A DNA stretch of 64,000 bases from Rhodococcus erythropolis NBRC 15567 (GCF_001552595.1 NZ_BCRM01000017.1:114608-178607); one strand, 5' to 3'; numbered from the stretch's first letter, positions 9,216 to 17,291 are shown. Program-made: numbers and translations. The notes: a model not told the origin generated them from the letters alone.

Positions 9216-10346
9216 TCAGATGCATTCGAGAATCAGGCAGGTGGTTGCGGCGGACGCGCAGATCGCGATCAGTGCGATGGACTTGTTCCGGCGTTCCAGT
9301 TCGTCGATGACATTGGCCAACAGTCTGATTCCGGTTGCACCGGCCGGGTGGCCCAGTGCGATTGCACCACCGTTGACGTTCAGCAATTCGGGATCGACGC
9401 CGTGAACCTGCGCGAACGACATCGGTACCGAAGCAAATGCCTCGTTGACCTCGAACAGATCGATGTCGTCGATTGTCAGCCCGGTGCGTCCGAGCACGAT
9501 GTTTGCCGCGTCGACGGGACCGTCGAGCATGAACTCGGTGTCACCGCCGATGACGCACTGCGCCAGTATCTTTGCGCGCGGCCGCACGCCGAGGGCCTTG
9601 GCTCGATCCTCGGACATCAGCAGAGCGGCACTCGCACCGTCCGAGACCTGCGAAGACGTTCCAGCGGTGTGCAATCCGCCCTCTTGAACGGTGCGCAGCT
9701 TCGCGAGCCCTTCGAGACTCGATTCGCGCAGACCCTGATCCCGATGAACCGGAACGTCAGAGCCCGGAGCGACCACATCGATGATGTGCGAGTCGAAGCG
9801 TCCTGCCTCCCACGCCGCCGCCGCCCGCTGCTGCGAGCGCAGCCCGAAGGCGTCGAGATCCTCGCGGCTGAAACCGCGCTTGACAGCAATCCGATCGGCC
9901 GCGGTGTACTGGTCGACGGTATCGAGTGACCACGACTCCGGACGCGGCGTTCCCAGACCGGTACCCACCTTGTACGTCAACGGAGCGCGGGACATCAACT
10001 CGACACCGCACGCCACACCCACGTCGACTGCACCGATGGCAATCTGCCCGGCGATCAACTGCACCGATTGCTGCGCTGTGCCGCACTGCGCGTCGATCGT
10101 GGTGCAACCCGCTTTCAACGGAAGGCCCGCATGCATCCAGGACGTACGCACGATGTTTCCGAACTGCTCACCGAGAGGCGTCACACAGCCGCCGATGACC
10201 TGGTCGACCGCGTCAGGATCCACGCCCACCCGATCCAGCACGCCTCTCTGCGCATATCCCAACAGTTCCGCCGCGTGGACTCCGGACAGCCAACCCTCAC
10301 GCTTGCCGAACGGCGTTCGTGCTGCGTCCACGATGACGGGCTTCAT
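9216..10346 (-). CDS. Thiolase (acetyl-CoA acetyltransferase family), altered C-terminal motif
   Basis: A 376-residue thiolase that would release acetyl- or propionyl-CoA from a 3-ketoacyl-CoA. The start at 10346 begins MKPVIVDAARTPFGKREG and overlaps the SDR stop as ATGA. The acylated Cys is in TIDAQCGTAQQS (about residue 85), and the His motif NGGAIALGHPAGATG is intact. The third signature is abnormal: the usual C-x-G-G-G-x-G-x-A-T loop that holds the second catalytic Cys reads ICASAATTCLILE, keeping the first Cys but losing the glycines. No alternative frame restores the loop. The enzyme may still act, but its oxyanion-hole geometry is questionable. Confidence 0.87.
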   Translation of the reverse strand: MKPVIVDAARTPFGKREGWLSGVHAAELLGYAQRGVLDRVGVDPDAVDQVIGGCVTPLGEQFGNIVRTSWMHAGLPLKAGCTTIDAQCGTAQQSVQLIAGQIAIGAVDVGVACGVELMSRAPLTYKVGTGLGTPRPESWSLDTVDQYTAADRIAVKRGFSREDLDAFGLRSQQRAAAAWEAGRFDSHIIDVVAPGSDVPVHRDQGLRESSLEGLAKLRTVQEGGLHTAGTSSQVSDGASAALLMSEDRAKALGVRPRAKILAQCVIGGDTEFMLDGPVDAANIVLGRTGLTIDDIDLFEVNEAFASVPMSFAQVHGVDPELLNVNGGAIALGHPAGATGIRLLANVIDELERRNKSIALIAICASAATTCLILECI

Positions 10347-11197
10347 GCCAACTCCTCGGTTCGTAGTGCCGGGTTCTCCGGTAATGCTGCGCCGTCCAGA
10401 CCGCGTACGGTCAGGGACCACTCGTCGATCAGGTCCAAGCTGACGCTCGAGCGCGCGGTGAACTCGGTGTCGCAATCACACAGCGCTGTGACCGCTTCCA
10501 CCATTTCTTCCATAGATTCGACCTGATCCGGCCGGATAGTCTCACCGACCAGGACTCTGGCGCCCTCACTGAGCACCGCTGCCCGCGGTTGAACCGTGTT
10601 GACGCGAACCCCCTGGCCGTAAAGTTCCACGCCCATGCCGTTGCTCATCCTGTTGAGCGCTGCTTTGGAGGCGCCGTACACGGTCATGGCAGTTCCCGGT
10701 TCGACCCACGTGAACGGCGGGCCATGCCACAGTTTGACGGTGCCACTGGACACGTTCACGATCCAGCCGTATCCGTTTGCCACCATCCCCGGCACCACGG
10801 CTTGCATCAGATCGAGCGGTGCATGGACATTTGCCTCGAACATCAAACGTCGCCGCCGCAGTGGGTAATCCGACAGCAGCTGATAGATCGCCGCTGCCGC
10901 GTTGTTCACCAGGATGTCGATCGTCCCGCCAAGCTTCTCGATCGCCAGCGGCACCACCGTGTCGCGCTGCTGCTCGTCCGTCAGATCTGCGACAACTATC
11001 TCGACTTTGGTTCCGTACTTGGCAATTCGAGCCGCAGTCTCTTCGAGACTGCCCGGCAGGGTTGCATGCGTGCCGAGCGTCCGAGCCACGAGGGCGACGT
11101 CGGCACCCTCCGCGGCCAGTCTTTCTGCGACGCCCGCACCGATTCCACGACTGGAACCGGTGACAAGCGCCCGGCGGCCGTCAAAGCGCCTCGTCAT
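10343..11197 (-). CDS. Short-chain dehydrogenase/reductase
   Basis: A 284-residue classical SDR. The NAD(P) motif TGSSRGIG lies near residue 15, followed by DxxD-like VVADLTDEQ, the NNAAAA motif, the catalytic Ser region VNVSSGTV and the YGASKAAL active-site Tyr-Lys. The ATG at 11197 lies one base after the upstream TAG stop, and its own stop overlaps the thiolase start. In this operon it would oxidise or reduce a hydroxy/keto intermediate, plausibly the 3-hydroxyacyl-CoA between the hydratase and thiolase steps. The TGSSRGIG and SDR core do not distinguish substrates. Close coupling on both sides supports a pathway role. Confidence 0.9.
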   Translation of the reverse strand: MTRRFDGRRALVTGSSRGIGAGVAERLAAEGADVALVARTLGTHATLPGSLEETAARIAKYGTKVEIVVADLTDEQQRDTVVPLAIEKLGGTIDILVNNAAAAIYQLLSDYPLRRRRLMFEANVHAPLDLMQAVVPGMVANGYGWIVNVSSGTVKLWHGPPFTWVEPGTAMTVYGASKAALNRMSNGMGVELYGQGVRVNTVQPRAAVLSEGARVLVGETIRPDQVESMEEMVEAVTALCDCDTEFTARSSVSLDLIDEWSLTVRGLDGAALPENPALRTEELA

Positions 11198-11198
11198 G

Positions 11199-12407
11199 CT
11201 ATTTGAACTTCGAGGCGAAGCGATTGATGCTCTCCGCAATCCGTGCAACTTCGTCTTCACGCAGGCCGTGACTCATGCCGAGTGTCATTCCTCGGGCAAA
11301 AACCGCGTCGGCTTCCGGCAATCCTTCGGCCGGCTGACGGAACTCGATGTTGTTCATCATCGGGTGACGAGTGACGTTGCCGCTCCACACAGTTCGTGTG
11401 TCGATACCGTCGGCCTCGATGGCTTCCTGCAGGTCGCTGCGCGTGAAGGGGGCGTTCTCGTTGATCATCACCGGGTAACACAGCCACGCCGTGTCGAGAC
11501 CGTCGAGTTCTACCGGCGTCGTGAAGAATTCAGGATGGGCGCCGTATGCCGCCGTGAAGGCCGCAAACGTTGCCTTACGCGTCTTGTAGTTCTCTTCCAG
11601 CTTGTCGAGCTGCACGACGCCGTAGGCTGCGCCGAGTTCGGAGGGCTCGAAGTTCCATGACATGAGCTCGAAGATGAAGTCGTTGTCGTAGTCGACGCCG
11701 TCGAGTTCTTCACGGAAGACTCGGCCGGACTTGGTACTACCGAACAGATTCGGCTCACTGCGACGACCCCAGCGGCGAAGCAGGAGCGCCTTGTCGCGGC
11801 TGGCTTCGTCGTCGACGCACACCATTCCACCGGTTCCCGCGCACGTGATGATGTGTGCCATCGAGAAACTGGTGACGACGATGTCCGCCCGGGAGCCGGT
11901 GGGAGTGCCGCGGAGCGTGGCACCGATCGCGTCACACGAATCCTCGATCACCTTGAGTCCGTGACGATCTGCGATATCACGAATGACGTCCCAGTCCGGG
12001 CAGTTGCCGGCGAGGTTCGGCATGAGGATGGCACCGGTTTTTTCGGTGACCATTGCCTCGATCTTGGTGACGTCGACGTTGAACGTGTTGGGTTCCACGT
12101 CCACGAACACCGGCACCAGACCGGCACGCACGATCGGTGCGATGTCGGTGGAGAACGTCAACGGCGACGTGATGATCTCGCTTCCCGCAGGCAGTCCGAG
12201 CAGCTCGACTGCCAAGTACAAACCCGAGGATCCCGAGTTGCACATGACGCCGAACTTCTTGCCTGCCAAGGCCGCGATGCGTTCTTCCATCTCGAAGACG
12301 TTCTTGCCGATGCGCAATCCTTGATGCCCGCTGCGCAAGACGTCGACAACCGCCTGTATTTCTTCCTCGCCGTGTGTAGCCCTGGCGTAGGTGATCCGCT
12401 CACTCAT
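11199..12407 (-). CDS. DegT/DnrJ/EryC1-fold protein with His replacing the PLP lysine (RfbH/ColD-like dehydratase type)
   Basis: A 402-residue fold-type I PLP protein. The block PIVRAGLVPVFVDVEPNTFN, the cofactor Asp in VIEDSCDAIGAT (about residue 157-159), and LLRRWGRR after the active site fit the RfbH/E1/ColD branch. The segment that normally carries the Schiff-base lysine reads TSFSMAHIITCAGTGG: His185 occupies the lysine position, as in the PMP-dependent 3-dehydratases E1, RfbH and ColD. Transamination via an internal aldimine is therefore unlikely. A PMP-assisted dehydration of a keto-alcohol is the family-based alternative. It is unusual inside a beta-oxidation operon. AGGAACAAG precedes the ATG. 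The true substrate is unknown. Confidence 0.87.
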   Translation of the reverse strand: MSERITYARATHGEEEIQAVVDVLRSGHQGLRIGKNVFEMEERIAALAGKKFGVMCNSGSSGLYLAVELLGLPAGSEIITSPLTFSTDIAPIVRAGLVPVFVDVEPNTFNVDVTKIEAMVTEKTGAILMPNLAGNCPDWDVIRDIADRHGLKVIEDSCDAIGATLRGTPTGSRADIVVTSFSMAHIITCAGTGGMVCVDDEASRDKALLLRRWGRRSEPNLFGSTKSGRVFREELDGVDYDNDFIFELMSWNFEPSELGAAYGVVQLDKLEENYKTRKATFAAFTAAYGAHPEFFTTPVELDGLDTAWLCYPVMINENAPFTRSDLQEAIEADGIDTRTVWSGNVTRHPMMNNIEFRQPAEGLPEADAVFARGMTLGMSHGLREDEVARIAESINRFASKFK

Positions 12408-12439
12408 CTTGTTCCTGCTTTCTCGAATAGGCGGCAGAT

Positions 12440-13621
12440 TCAGCGATCTGCCGAGAGGACGAGCGCACTGTGCGGGACGGGAGAGCCGCCGGTCACGAGC
12501 ACGTTGTCCAGAGTTTTGGTGGGTTGATTGGTGGAAGTGCCGCGGATCAGGCGTACACCTTCGGCAATACCGTTGACGCCGTGGATGTATCCCTCACCGA
12601 GTTGACCGCCGTGGGTGTTGATCGGCAGGCGACCGTCCAGCTCGAGATTGCCGTCGGCGATGAAGTCTTTTGCCTCGCCTCGACCGCAGAATCCGTACTC
12701 CTCGAGTTGAAGCAGAACCATCGGGGTGAAGGCGTCGTAGAGAATTGCGGCATCGATGTCGTCCGGGCCGATACCGGCCTGATCCCACAGTTGGCGCGCC
12801 ACGAGTTCGACTTCCGGCATGCTGTCGATGTCTTCGCGGTAGTAGCTGCTCATCGAAATCTGTTGTGGACCTACACCTTGCGCAGCACCGCTGATGATCG
12901 CTGGTTTGTGCGGCAGGTCGCGGGCGCGCTCCGCGCTGACGATGACCAGCGCCTGTCCGCCGTCACTTTCCTGACAGCAGTCGAGCAGGCGGATGGGGTC
13001 GGCGATCATGCGCGAGTTCTGATGATCCTCGATGGTGATCGGGCGTTCGTAGAACCAGGCCTTCGGGTTGTTCGCGGCATGCTTGCGTGAGAGAACCGAG
13101 ATCTGACCGAAGTCGGCGCTGGTTGCCCCGTACTTGTGCATGTAGAGCTTGGCGAGGAAGGCTTCCTGCTGCGCCGGCGTCAGAAGCCCGTACGGGTTGA
13201 TCCAGTTCCGATACTCCTGGTCCGTCGACGCGTTGTACGCAAAGGGCGGTGGCCCGGCGCCGAATCGGTGGCCTGATCTTTCGTTGAAGGCACGGTAGAC
13301 GACCACGACGTCGGCGACACCACTGGAGACGGCAAGCGCGGCTTGTTGAACCGGTGCGCAGGCGCCGCCGCCGCCGTGTGGAATACGACTGAAGAATGTC
13401 AGTTCCGGGATCCCGAGAGCGCGTGCGACCGCAATCTCGGGATTGTTCTCCATGGTGAACAGCGCAAATCCGTTCACCTCTTCTGCCTCGATGTGAGCGT
13501 CGTCGAGCGCGGCGATCACGGATTCGCACGCCAACTGCCATTCACTGCGGCCGGAGTTCTTGGAGAACTCGGTGGCGCCGATCCCGGCGATGGCGGCTTG
13601 CCTCGAAAATCCTCGTGTCAT
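12440..13621 (-). CDS. Thiolase-like lipid-transfer protein / Ltp2-like aldolase
   Basis: A 393-residue SCP-x-type thiolase homologue of the non-condensing Ltp branch. It has no standard thiolase Cys-nucleophile loop. It does have HGGGGACAPVQQAALAV, LYDAFTPMVLLQLEEYGFC and NTHGGQLGEGYIHGVNGI, which fit Ltp2-type retro-aldolases. In M. tuberculosis, Ltp2 binds the DUF35 domain of ChsH2 and cleaves the 17-hydroxy side chain of a steroid CoA ester. Here a DUF35 gene lies two genes upstream in the same operon. The start overlaps the MaoC stop as ATGA. Retro-aldol cleavage of a branched hydroxyacyl-CoA is a strong inference from family and context; the substrate is open. Confidence 0.87.
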   Translation of the reverse strand: MTRGFSRQAAIAGIGATEFSKNSGRSEWQLACESVIAALDDAHIEAEEVNGFALFTMENNPEIAVARALGIPELTFFSRIPHGGGGACAPVQQAALAVSSGVADVVVVYRAFNERSGHRFGAGPPPFAYNASTDQEYRNWINPYGLLTPAQQEAFLAKLYMHKYGATSADFGQISVLSRKHAANNPKAWFYERPITIEDHQNSRMIADPIRLLDCCQESDGGQALVIVSAERARDLPHKPAIISGAAQGVGPQQISMSSYYREDIDSMPEVELVARQLWDQAGIGPDDIDAAILYDAFTPMVLLQLEEYGFCGRGEAKDFIADGNLELDGRLPINTHGGQLGEGYIHGVNGIAEGVRLIRGTSTNQPTKTLDNVLVTGGSPVPHSALVLSADR

Positions 13622-14031
13622 GCGATTACCCTTTCCGCCGGTTCGAGGGTCACGTCGGCTGTCACGTGCGTTCCGCGAGCGTTCTTGCCGAGAACCGTCA
13701 CGGTGAGCGTCCGGCCGTCGGTGTCGATCACTTTGCCGGTGAACGTCATGGTGTCTCCGGGAAAGTTCGGAACACCAAGCCGTAGTGATGTTTTGACGAT
13801 TCGCGATCCCGGGCCTGACCAGTCGGTGATGTAGCGGTCGATGAGCCCGTTGGTGGTGTTGATGCTCATGAAGATGTCGGGAGTTCCGCGATCCTGCGCC
13901 TTGCCCGGATCGTGATGCACGTCCTCGAAATCCTGAGAAGCGATCGCCGTGGCGACGATGAGCGTTCGGTCCAACGGCAGTTCGAGGCTGGGAAGGGTCG
14001 AACCTACCTCGTAATCAGAAAGATTCGTCAT
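13618..14031 (-). CDS. MaoC-like hydratase (ChsH1-like)
   Basis: A 137-residue hot-dog protein of the MaoC family, expected to hydrate an enoyl-CoA. The hydratase-like signature is visible in QDFEDVHHDPGKAQ (Asp and His of hydratase motif 2) near residues 33-46, followed by PDIFMSINTTNGLI. It is the size of ChsH1, which pairs with the MaoC-like half of ChsH2 in the mycobacterial igr operon. The ATG at 14031 is chosen over longer frames because it overlaps the DUF35 stop (ATGA) and begins a clear MaoC N-terminus. It probably works with the FAS1-like dehydratase two genes upstream as a heteromer. Confidence 0.87.
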   Translation of the reverse strand: MTNLSDYEVGSTLPSLELPLDRTLIVATAIASQDFEDVHHDPGKAQDRGTPDIFMSINTTNGLIDRYITDWSGPGSRIVKTSLRLGVPNFPGDTMTFTGKVIDTDGRTLTVTVLGKNARGTHVTADVTLEPAERVIA

Positions 14032-14456
14032 TGCACCGATCCCCGTCGCCTCAGTTGCGGCAGCATCTCGCTGTGAGCGTGCTCGGAGAACGCCACTTCG
14101 AGTTCCATACCGAATTCGAGTTCCTCGTGATCGATGCCCGCGATGTCGGCAACCAGACGCGTGCCTTCTTCGAGATCGACGAGTCCGACGGCGAGCGGGT
14201 ACTCGAAGGCAGGATCCTTCGGGTGATGAATGACCGTGAAGCTGTGCAACGTGCATCGCCGCGTGGATTCGACTGTGTCCCAACTGAACGAGCGGCATTC
14301 CGGGCAGGCGGGCGCTGGCGGGTGGCGCAGTGTCTTGCAATCCGCACACCGTTGGATTTCGAGGCGACCCTCTTTGGCCGCGGAGAAGAAGAAATCGTTG
14401 TCATCGGTGACGGTGAGTCTCGGCACCGCGGTGTTGCGGGAGCCAGTCTCGCTCAT
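14028..14456 (-). CDS. DUF35 OB-fold protein with rubredoxin-like zinc ribbon
   Basis: A 142-residue DUF35 protein. The N-terminal zinc ribbon has two intact pairs, CADC (about residues 37-40) and CPEC (51-54), followed by an OB-fold (TLHSFTVIHHPKDPAFEYPLAVGLVDLEEGTRLVA, split here by eye into strands). DUF35 proteins pair with thiolase-like partners; in the igr operon the DUF35 half of ChsH2 binds Ltp2. Here the domain is a stand-alone gene rather than fused to MaoC. The start at 14456 overlaps the upstream stop as ATGA, and its stop overlaps the MaoC start the same way, which argues for a stoichiometric complex. Confidence 0.9.
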   Translation of the reverse strand: MSETGSRNTAVPRLTVTDDNDFFFSAAKEGRLEIQRCADCKTLRHPPAPACPECRSFSWDTVESTRRCTLHSFTVIHHPKDPAFEYPLAVGLVDLEEGTRLVADIAGIDHEELEFGMELEVAFSEHAHSEMLPQLRRRGSVQ

Positions 14457-15031
14457 GCGATTACCTCCTGGGCTTCGGGCTTGGTATCTGTCTGGGCATC
14501 TGGTTTGAATCTGAGCAATCGGAAGCGCTCTTCGACCAGCGTCTTTCCGTCCTGGTCCACGTACTTCTTGAACAGGGTGATGAAGCACCCGTGACCGAGA
14601 GCCGTCTGTTTGAACGGTGAGATCGCTTCGATGGTGAAATATGCGGTGACGTGGTCTCCGGGACTCAACTCCGCGAAATACTCCTGCTCGACGTTGGTCG
14701 CGACTACGGACGTGTAGCCGGCCTCGTCCAACAGCCCGAGTAGTCGTGAATAGGCGAAATCCTCGGAGGCTCCGTCGGCGCGAAGTTGTTGGACCTGCCG
14801 ATAGCGGCGGTAGCCCGCCATCACCCAGGTCGAGATCATGGCGGGTGGGCAGACGACGTCTCGACGACCGGTGCTGCGAGCAGCTTCGGCGTCGACGTAG
14901 ATCGAGTTGCGGTCGTCGTGTGCCTCGACCCAGTTGCGGATCATCGCCTCGTTGACGGCGTAGCGGGCGACGCGGGGTGGTTCGGCCTCTGCGCCGATGA
15001 AATTCGGAAACTGCGTCTGCAGGCTCTGCAC
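14453..15031 (-). CDS. FAS1-like dehydratase / MaoC-like N-terminal protein (first gene of operon)
   Basis: A 192-residue hot-dog protein. The segment VNEAMIRNWVEAHDDRNSIY (family FAS1-like dehydratase) is followed by PPAMISTWVM and the late QEYFAELSPGDHVTAYF stretch typical of MaoC N-terminal domains. It corresponds to the MaoC half of ChsH2, separated here from DUF35. The start is decided by the GTG at 15031, preceded by GGAGGATTTCA; the frame is open further up to 15106, but that extension runs over the operator. It is the promoter-proximal gene of an operon of eleven genes running to 4626, each gap 32 bases or less. Confidence 0.86.
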   Translation of the reverse strand: MQSLQTQFPNFIGAEAEPPRVARYAVNEAMIRNWVEAHDDRNSIYVDAEAARSTGRRDVVCPPAMISTWVMAGYRRYRQVQQLRADGASEDFAYSRLLGLLDEAGYTSVVATNVEQEYFAELSPGDHVTAYFTIEAISPFKQTALGHGCFITLFKKYVDQDGKTLVEERFRLLRFKPDAQTDTKPEAQEVIA

Positions 15032-15056
15032 TGAAATCCTCCGTGAACGAAAGTTG

Positions 15057-15070
15057 AGCAAGCGCTTGAT
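15057..15070. promoter_or_regulatory. KstR2-type operator
   Basis: The sequence AGCAAGCGCTTGAT matches the published KstR2 consensus AnCAAGnnCTTGnT at every fixed position. It lies between the divergent starts of the FAS1-like dehydratase (15031) and the TetR-family gene (15232). It sits just downstream of a plausible minus-strand -10 element (TATGCT, complement of 15080-15085), where a repressor would block initiation. The match is read from the sequence; binding is inferred. Confidence 0.75.
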
Positions 15071-15231
15071 TTTGAAGCTAGCATAGGAATACGGAAGTGG
15101 AAACACGCGATCTCACCGACGAATTGGTTCGAGCCGGAGCCATCAGGCAGGATTGCGCTACGTTCGACGCCGGCAGCCCGGCACCCGCGAAACCCTGCCC
15201 TGAGCAGGACCGACAACCAGTGGAGATTTCA

Positions 15232-15810
15232 GTGGCATCACCAGATCGTCGGGAGAAGATCCTGGAGAGCTCAGCCGAGCTGTTCGCCAGGAAGGGTGTC
15301 GCCACCACGACCGTTCGCGAGATCGGCGACGCCGCTGGAGTGTTCTCGGGCAGCCTTTACCACTACTTCAAGTCGAAGAATGCGATAGTCGCCGAGCTCA
15401 TGCGCGGCTTCATCACCGACATTCAACTCCGCTTCGATCAGGTGGAGAAGACGGCGAACGACCCCGAGGACGTCCTACGCGGCCTGATCCGCGAGACCCT
15501 GGTCGTCATCGAACTGCACCCGCACCCGACGGCGATCTACCAGAACGATCGGGCATATCTACGCGACAACGATCTCCTGCAATCCGTCGACGGGCCTTCC
15601 CGCCAAGTCCGCGAGCACTGGATGAAAGCGATCGCCGAAGGCGTCGATCAGGGAATCTTCCGCAAAGACGTGGCCCCGGAGATTTTCTATCGATCAGTAC
15701 GAGACACCCTGTGGTCGACCACGCATTGGCCGGACCGCCAGAAGTACACCACCGAAGAGTTCGCGGATCTGATGATCACACTCTTCCTCTCGGGATTCAG
15801 GGTCGCCTGA
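15232..15810 (+). CDS. TetR-family regulator (KstR2-like)
   Basis: A 192-residue TetR protein. The N-terminal HTH runs over ILESSAELFARKGVATTT, EIGDAAGVFSGSLYHYFKSK, close in style to KstR2 (SGSLYHHF in the mycobacterial protein). The C-terminal half has the IYQNDRAYLRDND and RDTLWSTTHW segments, which also resemble KstR2. The GTG at 15232 is preferred because GGAG lies 6-9 bases upstream (GGAGATTTCAGTG); longer frames extend to 15097 but have no ribosome site. It faces the igr-like operon across an exact KstR2-type palindrome, so autoregulation and repression of that operon, relieved by an acyl-CoA ligand, is likely. Its end overlaps the convergent MFS gene by 14 bases. Confidence 0.87.
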   Translation: MASPDRREKILESSAELFARKGVATTTVREIGDAAGVFSGSLYHYFKSKNAIVAELMRGFITDIQLRFDQVEKTANDPEDVLRGLIRETLVVIELHPHPTAIYQNDRAYLRDNDLLQSVDGPSRQVREHWMKAIAEGVDQGIFRKDVAPEIFYRSVRDTLWSTTHWPDRQKYTTEEFADLMITLFLSGFRVA

Positions 15811-17269
15811 CGAGATCCGGCAGGTCCAGATGTTTCGGGGTTCGCCCCTGCGGCAACAGGATCGACACTACGAACACGACCACGGCGCAGCCCGCGCACA
15901 CAAGGTAGGCGACGGAGAATCCGGTCCACGACGTGGAATGTTCCGAACCGCTGATCACGAACGCGGCGAGGATCGTTGCCACCGTCGCGCTGCAGATCGT
16001 GCTTCCGGACGTCCGCAGAAGTGAGTTCACCCCGTTGGCTGCAGCCAGTCGCTGACGGGGCACGGCAACCAGAATCAGCAGCGAGAGCGTGCTGTAGACG
16101 ATGGCGGTCCCGACTGCTGTGATACCCAGTGCTGCAACCACTCCCCACAGTGGCTTACCGGCAACTGCGTGAATCCCGTACCCGCCGGCGAGGAACACGG
16201 CACCGGTCAACATCGCGGTCCGTGAACCGAAGCGGTCGGTGATCCGCACCGCAACCGGTGAGAACAGCACCATCGCGATACTCGCCGGAATCTGGCAGAG
16301 CGCAGCCGCGATGATCGACAGGCCGTACCCGGCGCCCGGCCCCTTCATCCCCTGCAGCAGTTGCGTGGTGATCAGTGTGTTCCCGAAAAATGCGAACCCG
16401 ACCAGCAGAGCCGCCAGATGCGGGATCAACACCGCACGTTTCACGAGAGCACGGACGTCGACCAGCGGATTGACGTTGCGCCGCTGTTGAATTACCCAGA
16501 GCGTGAACAGCACCGCCGACGCGGCCAGCATGGAGATCACCGCTCCGCTGGTCCATCCCCAACTCGATCCCTGAGTGATCGGCACCAGTAGCGCGATCAT
16601 CGCGGCGCTCAGACCGACAGCCCCGACGCCGTCGAATCTTCCCGACGGATTCGCCTCGGACTCTCGAATGAACAGCACCGCAGCAAGAGTCACGGACAGC
16701 CCGATGGCGGTGGTTACCCAGAACAGGACGTGCCAGTTCGAGTACTGCGCGATCATCGCAGAAAACGGTATGCCCAAAGCGGTTCCGACGCCGAGCGTCG
16801 AACTCATCATCGCCACTGCGCCATTGACCTTGTTGCGTGGCAATTCGTCACGCAGCATGGAGATTCCGATGGGGATGACCGCCGACCCGGCTCCCTGCAA
16901 CGCTCTCGCGAAGATGAGGACAGCGATGTCCGACGACAGCGCACACAACATCGAGCCGAGAGTCATCATCGAGAAGGCAACCAGAAGCATCTTCTTCTTG
17001 CCGAACATGTCGGCGAGCCGGCCAAAAATGGGAGTGACGACGGCGCCGACCAGCAGCGTTACGGTCACCAGCCAGGACACGGCCGTGCGTCCAGCGCCGG
17101 TGAAGTGCGGCAACTCCGGCAGCAGTGGAACGATGACCGTCTGCAGAACAGCCTGGAACACGGCGGCGGCGACAACGATGGGGAAGAGAAAGCGGGAGCG
17201 CGACTGCGCGAGACTCGCGTCGGGGGTGGTGGCTGCAGGCGTGCCCGGCGGACGGTCGAGCGTCGTCAC
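15797..17269 (-). CDS. MFS multidrug exporter (DHA2/EmrB-QacA type)
   Basis: About 490 residues with roughly fourteen hydrophobic helices, fitting DHA2 drug:H+ antiporters. MFS motif A is visible as GRLADMFGKKKM after helix 2, and motif C-like GVGTALGIPFSAMI after helix 4-5. The start is uncertain: GTG 17269 (VTTLDRPPGT) follows a GGCGG/GTGGG stretch, while an in-frame GTG at 17308 lies inside a perfect palindrome and is less likely. It lies downstream of a co-directional TetR gene with that 19-bp-arm palindrome between them, so TetR-controlled efflux is plausible. Its 3' end overlaps the 3' end of the KstR2-like gene. Confidence 0.87.
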   Translation of the reverse strand: MTTLDRPPGTPAATTPDASLAQSRSRFLFPIVVAAAVFQAVLQTVIVPLLPELPHFTGAGRTAVSWLVTVTLLVGAVVTPIFGRLADMFGKKKMLLVAFSMMTLGSMLCALSSDIAVLIFARALQGAGSAVIPIGISMLRDELPRNKVNGAVAMMSSTLGVGTALGIPFSAMIAQYSNWHVLFWVTTAIGLSVTLAAVLFIRESEANPSGRFDGVGAVGLSAAMIALLVPITQGSSWGWTSGAVISMLAASAVLFTLWVIQQRRNVNPLVDVRALVKRAVLIPHLAALLVGFAFFGNTLITTQLLQGMKGPGAGYGLSIIAAALCQIPASIAMVLFSPVAVRITDRFGSRTAMLTGAVFLAGGYGIHAVAGKPLWGVVAALGITAVGTAIVYSTLSLLILVAVPRQRLAAANGVNSLLRTSGSTICSATVATILAAFVISGSEHSTSWTGFSVAYLVCAGCAVVVFVVSILLPQGRTPKHLDLPDLVRRP

Positions 17270-17291
17270 CCCACACCGCCTGTTCCCACTA

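Noticed and set aside
9216..9300. Possible frameshift at the end of the operon thiolase gene explaining its missing glycine loop
   Set aside because: I translated the other two frames over this stretch by hand and neither restores the CxGGGxG motif, so the change appears to be real.
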